64,000 nt of DNA from Botrytis cinerea B05.10 (lineage: Eukaryota; Ascomycota; Leotiomycetes; Helotiales; Sclerotiniaceae). Position 1 is the stretch's first letter; each line of letters opens with the position of its first letter. Below the pieces are notes generated by a model, which ran no database searches, had not been told where the DNA came from, and saw only the letters and a program-made list of their open reading frames with translations. The position numbers and the translations under genes are program-made. The stretch covers positions 144,767 through 208,766 of the forward strand of contig NC_037327.1 in NCBI RefSeq assembly GCF_000143535.2, in the 5' to 3' direction. Positions 1 to 12,839 of the stretch are shown piece by piece.

Positions 1-2139
1 ATAGAATTGAGATATGCTTTGTCCCCAAAACCAAGATGAAGAACATTTAAAGTCCATGAACAATTCGAAAGTGATGAAAGAAGAAAGTCCTTGAGTGAGG
101 AAAGAAGATTGTTTTCAAAACATTCTATATAGTTTTTATCTCGCTGGCCCTGAACAGCAGAAACCTTCTTTCAAGGAAGATCATGGAACAAGTCTTCACC
201 CAGGATGTCGTTCTGTGTCTGATTGGTGGCAATCACTTCTTGTCATTTGAGACCATATTTGTAACGGTTCTTCTCTTCAATAATCGAAAGGAGAGCCATG
301 CTTTGATATTGAGGAGTGCTTTATTGAGTTGTTATTGTTGTTGTGTGTCTAGTTGCTTGGTGGAAAATGTCGTGAGCTTTGTTGTTGGAAGTCTGGTTGT
401 TTTTTCGAGATCCGAATCCGTTGAGAGAACAATTAGAAGAGGTCTTTGTACCCCCATGATGTAAAGGTGACATACCTAGCGTCTATATGACTCATAAACA
501 TAGCTACTTGGGTGATGACAATGTTGTGGATTGGTCTGTAGGAAATCTTTTTATTAGGTGAACAAAATTATTCTTGGGGGAGCATCAAATATCCTAGAAC
601 ACCTGTTCAAATACAGTAGGTTTAAGAATTACAGTACAGTACAGACGTGCATATATATCTTAATTCATGCTGTAGAGTATCGACTGTATAAATGAGTTCA
701 AGTGTATGGTTCTCTCATTGAATATCTCCTTCATTGTATAACCGGATCTCTCCCATCTCATACCACCTAATTCACCAGTACTGCCGTAGGATTCAATCAA
801 TAGTCTTGTCTACTCTAGTGATTTTTCCACGACATCTACCGAGAGCATACTAGGTTTCGGGTAGCTCTATGTTTGTTAATCAAATGCGAATGATCTGAGC
901 TTTGGTGGTATGAAGACTAGTAGCAAGAGAAATATTCATTTTGGGGATGGCTCTATACATTTTTCGCAGAACTGAACTTGCTAATAACTTTGTAGCCATC
1001 TTCATTGATGTATTTACTACGTGCAAATGTACGATTGATCCAAGAGTAAGTCATAATAGAATCAGTATTCGTTTCACTCCTTTAGTTCTTTGGTTTTGGG
1101 AATCATTGGTATGAAATAAGTTCAATCAGTCTTTGATATTTGAAATTCTCTTTATTTTGTTTTATCTCTTATATATACATAACAACAAGCTAGGAAACCT
1201 CGAGAATAGGAGAATCAACCCCACTTGGATTGTTTGCCGAGATTTATCGACTCTCGCTTATATCGAGGTTAGAGCACCAATTCACACTCATACAATTATA
1301 CCTTAGACTTGAATTATCAACAAAACGTTCTGAAAATCGAGATTGCAGTAACTAGGGGATAGTGATCAAAGAAAGGAGGATTTGTTTGTACTGTATTCTG
1401 GTTAGACAAATACATTGATTAGATTGTCTATCTAATCATTATTATCTAATATCATCCCGAACAACAATGTCCGTATGATACGCCATAAAATATGCGTACA
1501 CAAGAAAATGATTACTTTTCGCCTCCTTATCTAGTTGCTTAGAACCATACAGCAGGCTCTGTCCTCCTATCGGATTCCATCTTCAATATTAGCATCGAGT
1601 CGCCTTCGCCTTTTCTTTTAGATTCAGACCCATATCAAGCCGCCATAACAGGCTATCTCATCTCAAATCTGGCCAGCTCTTTTGTCTTCCGTTTGACATC
1701 CGGAGGGAATGAAATGACCGCAAAGTTTATCACGCGAAACCATTCAACAAGAGCGCAATGCGGCCGGTTGGAAAGGCAGCTAATGGAGTTATGCAAATAA
1801 GACAGAGTTAATTGTGGGAATTAGCTTTGTTGAAGGGATAGAAGGGGGGGTCACAAGGAAAGGGGATGACATTACGGAAATTGTGGTGACAAGAATGAGG
1901 AGAAGAAAAGAAGGTTCTTGGAGAGAGGAGAGAGGAGAGAGGAGAAGATGGATGGACAGGAAAATTAGGAGAGAATTATCGGTGACAAGGGAGGGGCATC
2001 CCAAGTGGATCTAAAGTATCATCGAGAGCAAATAAATCGCCGAATCACAATTATCGCAATTCGCCAAATCAAGATCTATTTATCTGTCAGTCTATATGAT
2101 TACACTCAATCAATAAATCTAACTTATAAACTTAGATTA
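1..2139. other. Intergenic region, no supported gene
   Basis: I see no convincing gene here. The open frames are short, overlap on both strands and lack exon structure or recognisable motifs. Around 1910-1950 there is a purine-rich (GAGAGGAGA) run. Base composition is moderate, unlike the AT-rich blocks further right, so this looks like ordinary intergenic sequence downstream of the minus-strand gene at 2140-4023. Confidence 0.5.
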
Positions 2140-4023
2140 TCAAAACTCGATTTTCTCCACTTCCTCCATCGTTGCAGTCATACTCATATCAAAACCCTCC
2201 AATCTCTTTTTCATCTTTCTCTTTTCCTCTTGCATCACCTCGACTTCCTCTTTAATATCACCGATCAGCGTAACACAGCCATGTATCTCCTCGAAGATTC
2301 CATCCCAATCCGATTTTTGAAGCCACCTTTCCCTATCTGACGAAAAGCCAATACCATCAATAAGAGCCGAACCCTTTTCTTTACTCTTCATCAATTTACT
2401 TTCCATGTCAAAAAGATCCACATTCTTTCTTGTAATTGCAGATCCTATACGATAGAGTTGATCCAGTAATTCCTGTTTGATACCCCAAAGCTTCTCCGCC
2501 CATTGGACGAAGGCCTGGCGCTCAGTTTGGTAGTGAACCACGGGATCCATACCCATCTCAAAAGAAACTAAAGAACTCGGTTCATTATAATCACCAGCAT
2601 TCTTGTCTGGGGACAAAGCAAATTCTTCTTCATCATTGAGCGGGCCTGGTCCGTCAAAATCAGGAATCTGATCACTAGCTGAACGCATCGGTGCAGGAGA
2701 TCCCCTCGAAGAATTGTACCCATTATCCCCTTCATAACTTGGTGCGTTTGATTGTTGATGATCGAAATTAGAATTGCCATCGCCGTCTCCGCAATCTACT
2801 GGTGTTGGTCGTCGACGAGCAGGACTAACTTCAAACCTTGGACTAGAAACCATCAACTCGGGGCTGGGTAAATTTCGTCCTGGATTAGGAGAATATCTAC
2901 TTGAATTGGCGCCTCCCAAGATATCCTGTTCGTTGCTGGGTTCTAGTAATGGCGATTCTATTACCTCGTGTTGTATTTCTTTTTTTCTTGCATGCTCAAT
3001 TTCGATCCCATCTTCTTCTGGGCTTGTCTCTCTGCTTGTTTCCGACGATACAGATTTGGAGCCATCTCTCTCGTCTTCGTTTGTGTCTTTTGATATTCCA
3101 GAAATCAGTGGTGTTCATAACTCAATTGACAATATATGTATACAAAACATACCATTCGCAGCGCTCGTCTTCTTCCTCTTAATTTCAGAAACATTCTGTA
3201 ATGGAATATCTGGTTGTACGCCCCTTTTTTGCTTTCTCGTAGCAACATTTTTTCCCAAGTTAGAAGTCAGCGAATCGGCAGTATGATCCGAGTTGCCTGT
3301 ATCCGAGTTGCCTTTACGATATCCCAACACGTCACCATCTTGCGCCCAAGGTTTCGTCATCATCCAATCAACAAAGGTCTGCATACTGGGCCCACTTGTA
3401 AGATATTGCATTAGCAAATGCTTATTCAGTCCTCTTTGCTCATTGTCCCATCCCTTATGCGCAACATAGGCCGAAAGTAATCGAAGGATTGCTTCCCTCA
3501 CAAGTGCCTTTCTTTCGGAAGTAGGCAAATCCGAGTCCTTTTCTTCATCGTCATCATCAACATTGGCGTTGACGCTTGATTGACTCTCGCAGTGACTCTT
3601 CATAACCTTCAAAATTTTCCTGAGTAACGGATATGTATTCTTCGAAAATTTAGATCCCATCACCCCAAAGATCCCATATAAATCCACCCCAGTATTGCAT
3701 ACATAGAGATTTTCGAGACTTCTCAATCGAGCTTCCATCGTACCACGCCCAGCAACCAACTTCTTCCGATGAATTTGAAGGTCTGCTCGTTGTTCATGAT
3801 CAGGGAAAACATCATAGAGTGAGCCATTCTTTTCCATATATTCGACTAGACAAGCTAGTTCTTCAGTCGCGGATACAACTTTAGCTGATAGCAATAGAGC
3901 GCGATCCCTTAACATTTGATTTCTTCTCGAGGTATCCGGTGATTGAGAGTATTGATTCTCGAGAGACTCGAGGAGGTTTTCTTGCCGGAGTTCATCCTCA
4001 TCGATTGTGCTTAGGGATGACAT
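2140..4023 (-). CDS. Two-exon gene, protein of unknown function (605 aa)
   Basis: I do not recognise the family. Exon 1 runs from the ATG at 4023 to 3153 and exon 2 from 3086 to the stop at 2140. The 66-nt intron (3152-3087) has a GTATGT donor, a CACTGAT branch-like motif and an AAAAG acceptor. The split codon rejoins as GAC, and the frame stays open, giving 605 residues. The N-terminal half looks helical and acidic, with a DDDDEEKDSD stretch near residue 160 and conserved-looking tryptophan-rich motifs (FVDWMMTKPWAQDGD). The middle is rich in Ser, Pro and acidic residues and looks disordered. The last 120 residues are charged and probably coiled coil (EEVEVMQEEKRKMKKRLEG). A basic KIKRKK-like patch just before the intron could be a nuclear signal. 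No membrane segment or signal peptide is visible. Confidence 0.8.
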
Positions 4024-5907
4024 TTTATGAGCCTATAGAGTTTATAGTAAAGGATTCGAGCTTGTCATAAATGTATTCCCAGATGTGGAGGCTGAGGAAA
4101 ATGATGCTGTATTACCAATTACTCGCAGATCGAGAGAAGAGGGTATTTAGCTTGCGGGAATCTCAAGGAATAGAGTGAAATGGAAAAGGGAGGAGCCTAT
4201 GTTACTTCTCTCCTTGTTCTTCAAAAGAAGAAGGTGTCAAATAATACCCACGCTAAATGATGACAGCGACGTCCGCCAACAAATCTCAAGTTGCGGATTT
4301 AGTCGCGACCTCTCCAATCTCGATCCGCGAGTATCTGCGATGCGACAACAATCACCTCTCTCTTCACTCCGTTTGGTTCATTGGCATATTCGCATATCTG
4401 CCGGAGAGAAACACCCGATCCGATGTAAGATATACATTTGCAGGTGGTCCTCCGTTGAGCTGTAGCTATACTTGAGCAGAAGATAGTCGAATGTTTTAGG
4501 ATGATGTACTCGAATTGAAAGCAAAAGGTTGATTCCATTGTGAGATCGGCATGTCCGTTGTGTTGCGACGGCAGATAGGGAGTGCACAACACAGTGGGTA
4601 GGCAGGATTAATCCTACCTACGCACCTGCATTAAGATCTCATTGCACGATTGCGGGCACAAATTGCTTCAGTGTGATTCTAGGGAAAAGGCAGTGCCCGC
4701 GTGCCCGCAATACTATAGACTGACAATATGGCGAGGGCGACCTGCGACAAGAGTGAGAAGTGGAAAGTGGTAGATTTTTTTGAGTTTGAGTTTTGAGTTT
4801 GGGATGAAGAAGGTACGCTCTACAAGGTAAGTTACGCCCGGTGGGGCTTAGGTTTACGCACAGTCGCACGCTACTGACACGAGCTCACGTGTTCAAGGAC
4901 AATTGTTTTGCGCGTACCAAAGTCGCGAACCAAAATTCATGGATGAGATAAATTGAGATCCATTGCTTGCTATACATGACGCTCCGCTGGGCCACTGCCG
5001 GTGGGGGCTTTTTTAATTGCTCGAGGTGAGCGTGATTGCAGAGTAAAATAATTGGTGTCTATATCGAGATCTTATCAACGAGATGGACTCGCGATTACTT
5101 AGGTAGTGAAGCTTCTGATAGGTATTCAGTTTCTTCCAATAGGCGTGCCGTGAGATATCTCATCAAGAGCAAGGTGAAAACGCCTCCACGGTAGCGGACC
5201 CCGGAGCCAGCGGGGCGTCATGGCAAGAAGAGCAACAAGATATATGCAAAATGGTATAATAGAGGTGTATTCGAATATTTGAAGGGAGTTTCCTTGGGGT
5301 TCTCGGTACAACATTTTGGAAAACGACATGTTATTAATATCTGTAGTGAGCATGGCGGGATAATCTTTGATGTACCTATGTATGAGCAAATCATCCGTGC
5401 GGACAAGGTTGGATATTTTGAAAGAGATTATAGGCTCTTTTAAGGTGCATACGCTGTAAGGCTCTGTATAAAAGTTGATCTCCGTTCTAGGCACTCGAAT
5501 ATGCTAATAGTGTTTATATCCTAGGCTTGATTAAGCTTTAGATCAGCTCAAGATCTTAAAGCCTGAAGCTTATAGGCTCGTTAAGCCTAATATGGGTTTA
5601 AAATTATCTAAGCATAGATCTTACAACGATCAATTAGTGTATTTGATTATATTCCGCAAGCATTTATAGGGCAAGAGGGCTATCTAGTCTCTTCCAAAAT
5701 GACCGCGACCTCCGTACCTAGTAATGAGTTGTATTTCCTTGAAATGGTAAAAGTATCGCAATGGAATTTAGAGTTAACTTCCACGAATTTTGGCAAGATG
5801 TACTAGGTACTTCTTCCCTCGCTTCCCCTCGCTTCCCCTCGCTTCCCTTTTCTTCAATACAGTACAATCAACCAATGGAACCCATTTCCCCCCGTTCCTA
5901 CACACCC
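4024..5907. other. Intergenic region, no supported gene
   Basis: About 1.9 kb between two genes on the minus strand. The short open frames here (for example 5126-5494, minus) show no recognisable motif, splice structure or match to other genes in the window. The stretch contains two degenerate copies of the short GC-rich element annotated elsewhere (near 4978-5000 and 5189-5217) and a triplicated CGCTTCCCCT-like run near 5815-5850, just beyond the 3' end of the broken gene at 5908. Confidence 0.5.
4978..5217. repeat. Two partial copies of a dispersed short GC-rich element
   Basis: At 4978-5000 the sequence reads GACGCTCCGCTGGGCCACTG, a minus-strand copy of the element that lacks the central CTCGGAGAG part. 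At 5189-5217 a plus-strand copy carries CCGGAGCCAGCGGGGCG. Both match the better-preserved copies at 31413-31440, 61897-61974 and 63560-63587. The function is unknown. Members sit mostly in intergenic or promoter sequence. Confidence 0.45.
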
Positions 5908-7804
5908 CTATTCCTCAATCAACTTCCTCAAGTCGTAAGCAAATTTCACCCGAATCTTAACCCATGCCCTGACATCCTTCCCCCATTCCTGCAACTCTCC
6001 AATTCTCTTGCCTATTTTTTCTTGTTTGATTTTCTCCTTCCTAGCCATTTCCTCATCCCCCTTTCCTTTGCGACCGCTCCCAAACCATCTTTTCCCTCCC
6101 GACTCTTCATCCTCTTCAATCCCAAATATTCTGCCATTTTTTACCGCTTCATCATTCTTGTCCCCACTCTCTAGCTCCCCTCTCATCACCAACTTCCCCA
6201 AAAACTTTTCACTCGCCTCCATAACCGCATTCCACATCTTCATATCCTTCGGCACCAGATCTTCAACTCTCTCTGTAAGTTCTCCAAGGTCGGAGATATT
6301 TATGATATCTCCCATCAGAATTTCAAGGCTGTTTTTGAGGTTAGTGGATTGTTATCATTAATAGTGTTAGAATTAGTATCTTCATTGGGTTTTCCAAAAA
6401 GAAAAAAAGGGAGAGGTTTGGGGAAAAAGCTCACTCGTTCAACTCCGCGGCTCTCTTCACCATTTCCTCCTCTGTGTAAACTTCCATCCACGCGCCCCAC
6501 CCAAGCCAATTCCAAACAGCCCTCCTCTGTTGCTCATATTCCTCATTCGCCCTCTCCTTTGCATCCGTTTTTTCTCTTTCCGCCACCGTTCCCACCATCT
6601 TCAATAATTTTGTCTGTCTGCCAATATTTTCCAGCAAGCGTAGAATCACCTCTGATTTCTTTGTTGCAGTACGCGCTGATGATTTGAGATGGATGATATG
6701 CGAAGTGCGATGCTTGACTATTTGAGAATAGGTGGAATGGGCTAGTGATTCGAATGTGCGGTAGCCCTTTTTTCCATACCCTACTCATAGGAATGAGGAT
6801 GGAGAAGGAGGTGCTTTTTCCCTTAACGGTGACCCCAGACCCGGTTCTGCAAGTGCATCTCCCGATTGCACAACCCCATCCAAAATCCTCCTCCACTTCC
6901 CCTCTAACTCTCCTACTTCCTTCGCTACATTTGTAGAATTTATGACCACGTGCATTAATTCCTCCGCCCAAGAATCACGATAGTGATGATATTCTTTCTG
7001 GGGCAGATTGATTTTTCGGTGGAAACTATCAAGCGAAGGGATCAGAATGGCGACTGAATGATCTCGTAAGGCCAGACTGTTTCTGTCGGAGATTATTTCA
7101 AGGGCGTTGGATATGCGGGCAGTGTAGAAGATGAGGTCAGTCAATGTGGGAGGTTCGCTTGTAGGATCGGTTTGTGGGCTGAAGAAACCTTTCATTGCCG
7201 AGTTGTAATTTTTGGATCACGCTTCGTAGATGGCTTTATTTTGGAGAACGGGAATTAGTGGGATGGGGATTTGTGGCACATTTACTCTTTCCCCCCAAAA
7301 ACAAGCTTTTGGCGCCACAGAAAAATTCACGATACGCAAACCCAAGTTCAACACACTTGCAATCAACCAGAGTATACCCTTAGCCACGGAGCAAATACGA
7401 TAAATCATACCAAAACACATGTAGATGGTGAAGATCGCGAAGAGAAAGATCGCTAGGGAGATAAATCGAAGAGTGAGAGGCGTGCGGTACTTCTCGGGTA
7501 GTTCGCGGTAAATTTCTTTTAAGATATCAGGATAACTGTGAAACTCGGCAGACAAAATACTCTATGAGAATTTTGCGTTTTTCTGTGGTTGAGAAGCTGG
7601 AGTTGGAGTCGCAACTGGATCAAGAGGAAGAGAAAGAGTGGAAGGATCGAAGATTACACGATTATAAAGAGGACTCGAAACCGCATTTTGTGTATCGCTG
7701 GCATCGAGGGCAATTGAGGCATCTATTTCGGCGATTCGGTTTCGGTAAACTCGTCTATTTTCCGAGGAGGAAGATGATCTTCGTCTCAAATAGGGAGGAG
7801 GCAT
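5908..7804 (-). pseudogene. Broken paralogue of the membrane/coiled-coil protein at 31753-34044
   Basis: The reading frame runs from the ATG at 7804 to 6435, then after a 106-nt intron (6434-6329; GTGAGC donor, CTAAC branch, ACAG acceptor) from 6328 to the stop at 5908. It aligns along most of its length with the 31753 gene: LTDLIFYTARISNALEI against ITDLMIYNTRITSAIQI, and WGAWMEVYTEEE against WGRWDSVYTEEE. The frame is interrupted by TAG at 7564-7562, TGA at 7219-7217 and TGA at 6787-6785, with no frameshift. The second stop falls exactly where the paralogue has the Trp of KPYKVWSD. The TAG could lie in a small 54-nt intron ending TCATAG, but the two TGA codons are not so explained. Hydrophobic segments follow the first stop (about residues 95-135). 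The paralogue's second intron is absent here. It is divergent from the J-domain pseudogene at 8631. Confidence 0.75.
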
Positions 7805-8630
7805 TGGTTGATGATTGTTGGACGTTCCGCCTGGTTACTGCTGTAGAGACTGTTTTCGCTTCGATGAAGGAGGTTGTCTTTTGATAGTGAGATTGAATGA
7901 ATAGTGAGTGATTAGTAGTGAACATTGAGAAGGAGGAATAATACCTTCCATTCATCACCCTTTAAATACCACACCACACATATTATGTAAATTCCATTGA
8001 AGACTCATTCTTTCTCTCTATGGTTATACAAAAAACCCCATAGCCATACTCATACGAATCCCATTAAAACTTCTTTGTTCGCGATTCACTTGATTCACAA
8101 CACCGCAAACACAAACCAAGACCGAAACCAATTGACCTAATCAGAATCATTTGAATCGACCAGAAGAAAATCTTTCAGTCCTCTTTTTCTTATAGCATAT
8201 ATATGGAGCAGTAGTAGTAGTAATGATATTAATTTACGTCATAATAACACCCCTTTGAGCGCTTTAGTTGCTTGAACGTACGAGTCTTCACCGAGTTATT
8301 TGATTGTTGATATATATCATATCCACAAGAAGCATGGAACACGACCAAACGGGCAACTTAGTTCCATCGTGGTCTGGTGCATTTGATGGATTTAGAACAA
8401 AGAAAAATTAAATAATTCCCCTCATTTCGAATGTTGTTTCCATACCAAGCCTTGGCTGGTAAAGATATCGAAGGAAATCTAATGAATTGACTAGAAAGAA
8501 CAAAGAAAGGTTGAGACGTTGTGTTTGTATTAACGAAAGTTTACGAACCATGGATCATACATACAGTGTACGCATGTAATCTTTCTTCTAATCACAGTAC
8601 CTTCATCTTCATTTTCATTTCGACCCAATT
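7805..8630. promoter_or_regulatory. Shared intergenic region of the broken divergent pair
   Basis: An 826-bp spacer between the starts of the two divergent reading frames at 7804 (minus) and 8631 (plus). It is the counterpart of the 700-bp spacer at 31053-31752 in the second copy, so a bidirectional promoter is expected by arrangement. No specific factor site can be assigned. It contains a short GTAGTAGTAGTAATG run near 8210-8225. Confidence 0.4.
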
Positions 8631-11518
8631 ATGAGTTTCCTGAACTTCCCTAACGCCACCCCGCGCCAACCACCCCAGAACACCTCCAACCAACAGCCAC
8701 CCCGCCAACACCAACACCAACACCACTATTACGATTGCACGAAAGTCTCCAAATGACATCCCCATTTCCACAACCTCGCACTCCCTTATCTCCCTCAAGA
8801 TCCTTCCTCCTCTTATTTTTCCTCCCTCTCCTACACTCAGTATGACTATTCCCTCGATGGAGAAACGAGCTTCGATCCAGACTATTCACAGCCAACAAAT
8901 AACACATTGATTAAGAAACATTTTCGTACGCTAGCAAGGATTTTACATCCGGACAAATATGAGAGATATGTTAGGGACAGTCCGCCGCCTAGAAAGTAAG
9001 TTTTTCTTTATGGTTGTTTTTTGGCTTATCCATCCCATTTGAGATGAGAGTGAAGATGTCTGGATAGATCTCTTTTGATCTATTCCCTCTTCTGGGTTTC
9101 AATCGGGAAGGAAAGATAGGCAGAGAAGGGAGTACTCTTCTTTACATATATGGGGCAAGCCTCCGACCACCTGTGCTTGGTCTGCAATTTCTATGTCTCA
9201 TTTCATTCCAATTAACCCCTGCCCCTCAAACCAATCTAAGCTGATCATCCCTCCCAAATCTAGCCCTCTACACCACATTCTCCCCTTCCTCGCTTCACCC
9301 CCTCCCTACCATGAAACCCCCACCTTTTCCCCCACTCACGCTCTCGCTCTCCTAACTCACGCCTATAAAACCCTCACAACGCCTTCCCTGCGAACCGAGC
9401 ACCAAGAAACTTGTTCAGATTCAGATTTCGGCCCCCGCTTCGACTTTCAATTCAATACGAATCCAATTATAGAAAATGGATGGGTTACCATGTATGAAAA
9501 GGAAGTGAAAGGATGGGGCAGAAAACCTTGGTTTTGGGAATACGAATTTGGAGTTGGACGGACAGAAAGACTGATACTTGAGGAACCGGGAAACATAGGA
9601 TGGAGCGAGCGAGCCTTTGGCACTTTTGGATATATTGGAAAAGAAAGAAGTGAAAACGATAGAAGCAGAATTGGTGCAAAAGGAGGAGATGGGATGGGTG
9701 TAGGGACTGAGGAGACCTTGGTAAATTTGGGACATTATTATATTGACAATTTTCTGCCGAGGGTCGTGACGGATTGGGTGTGGGAGATGTGTGAGCATTG
9801 GAGAGAGGTACGTTAATGGAGTGATTTTGAGTATTACTGCTTATTGTTATTTTTCATTTGCTAATTTTTTCTCCCGTTTCATATATTTACTCTTTCTCTT
9901 CTACTTGCAGTATAGCCATCCATATCATCTCAATCTATATTAATATTTACACCCCCTAGTTTCGCGGTTACGGCTTTTCTCATTCTCTCCCTCAATCTCC
10001 ATCCACTCCCCGCCAAAAACCCCTCACTCGTGCCCGCTCCAACCCCACCGGACGGAACCGAGGAGAATGGTATCCCCTACGTGAAGCACCTGGTCCCTTT
10101 GCTTCGAGTTTACGTTTATTCAATTCTGCCGAATATGCTCTTTTGAATCATGGTTGGTATTCCTATTCTTCTTTGTAGTCAACTATCTCCATTTCATCCC
10201 ATTCTTATCCTTATCCCAAATCCAAATCCAGTCCCCATCTTGTTCTAACAACCATCGATACAGAAAGAGAGAGAGAACGGGGGAAACAGACAATGAGTCT
10301 TGGTCCACATTGCGAGGGGAGAATTTGGTGGGTTTGGATTCCTGCGTCTGCAGGGGGTAGTGGTGAGTTTTTGGGGTCCTTTTATTGTTTTTTCTTCTGA
10401 ATTTTCTACTGTTTTAAATTGCTTGTTCTTAAGTTCTTGAAGTATTTTGGGGGTTTGTATGCTCTTTTCATTAAGGTGGAAGGTGGAGTTTAAGAGTCTT
10501 GAGTTCTTGATATCTTTTTTGGGTGGGGGCATGTAAGCTTGAAAAAGCGAAAGGGGAATGAGAGAAGTTTTCCTCTGGGTAGATGGAGTAGTGAGAGGAG
10601 TATAATGCGTAGGATAGAACAGGTATTAGTAGTTCTAGTACTATGCGTACACTTTCATATGGCCTTTGGATTAGAAGTATGGTGTGGGATTTGCATGAAT
10701 TGGCTAATTTTTTTTGTTGTGGCATATAGTATCTGAATTAGGTATTGGTAGATTGGCTGGAAGTGGAGTGGATAGCTTACGTGGGAGGACTTTAGCTGAG
10801 TATGCCTACTTCACTTTTCATCATTGAAAGGAAAAGAAATTGAGTAATTCTCTATCCATCTGTTCATTCCGTTTATTCTCCCCCTCTTTCTTCCCCACTT
10901 TCTTCCCTTATGCCCGCCAATTATGCTTCTATCCCTTCCTCTCCGCTACTCTACTCACTCGCCCCCCAACTATTCAACTAACTAAGCCTCAGACTTCCCT
11001 GGTCACACCGCTCCCACAATACGGACGTCTCGCTCCTTGCATCAGGAAAAGCAAACCCCAAAGAGGTCTTTCAACCACAAGTCTTAGATAATCTGATTGG
11101 CATCTTTCAAATTTTGGCTGGGCTTTGCATTTGGATAGTTACGTTTTTGATCATGAGAAGGGTTTGGAGGAGGATTTTGGAGGGCGGTGGGGGAGAAGTT
11201 CGACCTCAAACGATAGGAAATATGGAAAGAGAATTGAATATGGGGGATAAACGCATTCAGAAAGAAATCGAGACTCAGATAGGAGGGTACTTTGGAACAG
11301 AAATGGACACGGCGGATAGACGTGTTGAGACTCATCCTTCAATTCAAACGAGGGGCAATGCGGGTAGCGGGGTAGAGAGGGTGGCGAATATGGATGATAC
11401 ATGTGTTCAAACTCAAATTCGACGACCTCAGACTCAGAATCGACTTTCTGCAATCGCTACATCATGTTCTTATTCAAGTGACGAGAATTGCGAGACTAGC
11501 CAGAGTTGCGAGATGTAG
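8631..11518 (+). pseudogene. J-domain membrane protein, copy with in-frame stop
   Basis: Six exons follow from splice signals and alignment to the intact copy at 28527-31052: 8631-8995, 9264-9807, 9960-10156, 10298-10362, 10730-10799 and 10993-11518. The junction at 10156/10298 is the least certain. A J-domain signature is present: helix II and the HPD loop (LARILHPDKY, near codon 107), then after intron 1 the later helices (LLTHAYKTL...LR). A conserved central region (GWGRKPWFWEYEFG, VNLGHYYIDNFLP, CEGRIWW) follows, then a C-terminal membrane segment (ILAGLCIWIVTFLIM) and a polar tail. TGA at 8754-8756 (codon 42) interrupts the first exon. The paralogue has Cys (TGT) there in IGRCKPHF, and similarity continues on both sides (HFHNLALP against HFQNLALP). 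No in-frame ATG lies between this stop and the HPD motif. Thus it is probably non-functional, or the assembly has an error. Confidence 0.75.
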
Positions 11519-12272
11519 GAGGGTGATGGGCTTGTCAAGAGTAAGAACAATTGACGCTAATTTATTCGAATGGCAATCATAGGGGTCATGGTAGTTATGT
11601 AAGGTGTAAAATTTGATCAATAGAAGTATTATGTGCGGCGAATTACTCTCATATTCCTGAACGTGAATCATATTACTCTCTTGTCCTTCAAGTTAGCCTA
11701 GTGTAATTCTATACCCCTCATGATGGGCCTCGTCGCGAATTTTATCCTGAAATGGAAAGGATCTATGTTGGACTGGTAAGGGGTGGTATCGAGGGGTAGA
11801 TGAAGCGGAGTAGGGAAGAGTATCTTATGAAAAGATGGTAGAAACTATAGGGAGAGGGTGGATGAAGTAGGAGTTGTGGTAAAAGGAGCCGATGGTAATT
11901 CAGACAATCAGGCATGGTTCGCCAATCGTACTTTCAGGACCAACACATGACGATTGTACCCTAGCAGCTGAGCTGGTTCTTTTCGTTTCTCCCGTTCTTA
12001 TCATTGTACCCCTCATGACCCCAACCGAAAGTTTGGGCAATGCAACCGAAATACGTGCTATGTTTGCGAACAGGAAGAAATTTTGGTCCAACAAACATAG
12101 CTCTAAAGAACAACAGACTGCCAAGAAGAATGATTGAAAGGCAATGAGATCCAAAAGGCCAAGTACCAATCGTGATAAGTAGAACAAGCAACATACCCAT
12201 TACATTTCGAACTCATAAGCCGCCTTTGAGAACGCATTCTCTGCGTTTATCAATTAAACTGAAGATTGCGAT
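11519..12272. other. Intergenic region with one short hydrophobic open frame
   Basis: Mostly non-coding. On the minus strand an open frame from an ATG at 12200 to 11961 starts with a signal-like hydrophobic stretch (MGMLLVLLITIGTWPFG) and would encode 79 residues, but no splice partner or family is recognisable, and a second frame overlaps it. I treat it as unsupported. Confidence 0.35.
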
Positions 12273-12839
12273 TCATTCTTCGCCGACAACGGTGATAGTC
12301 ACATCGCCGAAATTGAAGGCTCGTAGGATGGTCCTGAAACCTTCCTCGCCCAGGAGACCCATTGCAATCTCAAAAACCAGGCTACTATCTAAATTTTGAA
12401 TGTTACATTCGGTGATATCGCTGAAAGCTTCTTCGACTAGCGTTACTCCAGCTTGCAATTCGTTGGCATCATGCTCGACTCAGAAGCCGCTGTCAAATCG
12501 GTCGATGATCTTCTTCAAGGCTAGGCCTTTCATAAGCTGATCGATGTCACTATTGTTCCAAACTCTGACCAACAGACGAAATTTATCTTCGGCATCACAA
12601 AAGCTATGAAAACGGACATTCGTCTCATGTATTATCAGGACGAGTCTAATTTTTGTTGCTGATGTATCAGCACCATTACTTCCTTGTTTTTCAGACCAAG
12701 CCAGGATGCAAATGATGTTTAAGAACCTCGGAAACGCTGTTCTTAAATCCATGGTACCAATATCTGTCCAGTTGTTCATGGTTTTATCTATGCCTCCCTC
12801 GGCAGACACCTGTACGCGGTGCTCTCTACGAACCTTCAA
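12273..12839 (-). pseudogene. Unidentified disrupted open frame
   Basis: One continuous minus-strand frame is readable from about 12839 to 12273, about 188 codons, with a single TGA at 12482-12480. The downstream part (VEEAFSDITECNIQNLDSSL) is in the same frame as the upstream part (FLNIICILAWSEKQGSNG). Nothing identifies the family. It could be a decaying gene whose upstream exons lie in 12840-13400, where another minus-strand open frame (13382-13092) of similar composition exists but does not join obviously. The alternative is chance open sequence. Confidence is low. Confidence 0.3.

Noticed and set aside
183..464. A 93-codon plus-strand frame with Cys/Val/Leu-rich sequence.
   Set aside because: No motif, splice structure or supporting neighbour. 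Composition fits chance.
5126..5494. A 122-codon minus-strand frame as a candidate gene.
   Set aside because: It runs through a copy of the short GC-rich element, has no recognised motif, and a second frame is open over the same bases.
7562..7615. A 54-nt intron (GTTGCG...TCATAG) that would remove the first stop of the 5908-7804 gene.
   Set aside because: It is possible and keeps the frame, but the donor is weak and two further stops remain, so the pseudogene call stands.
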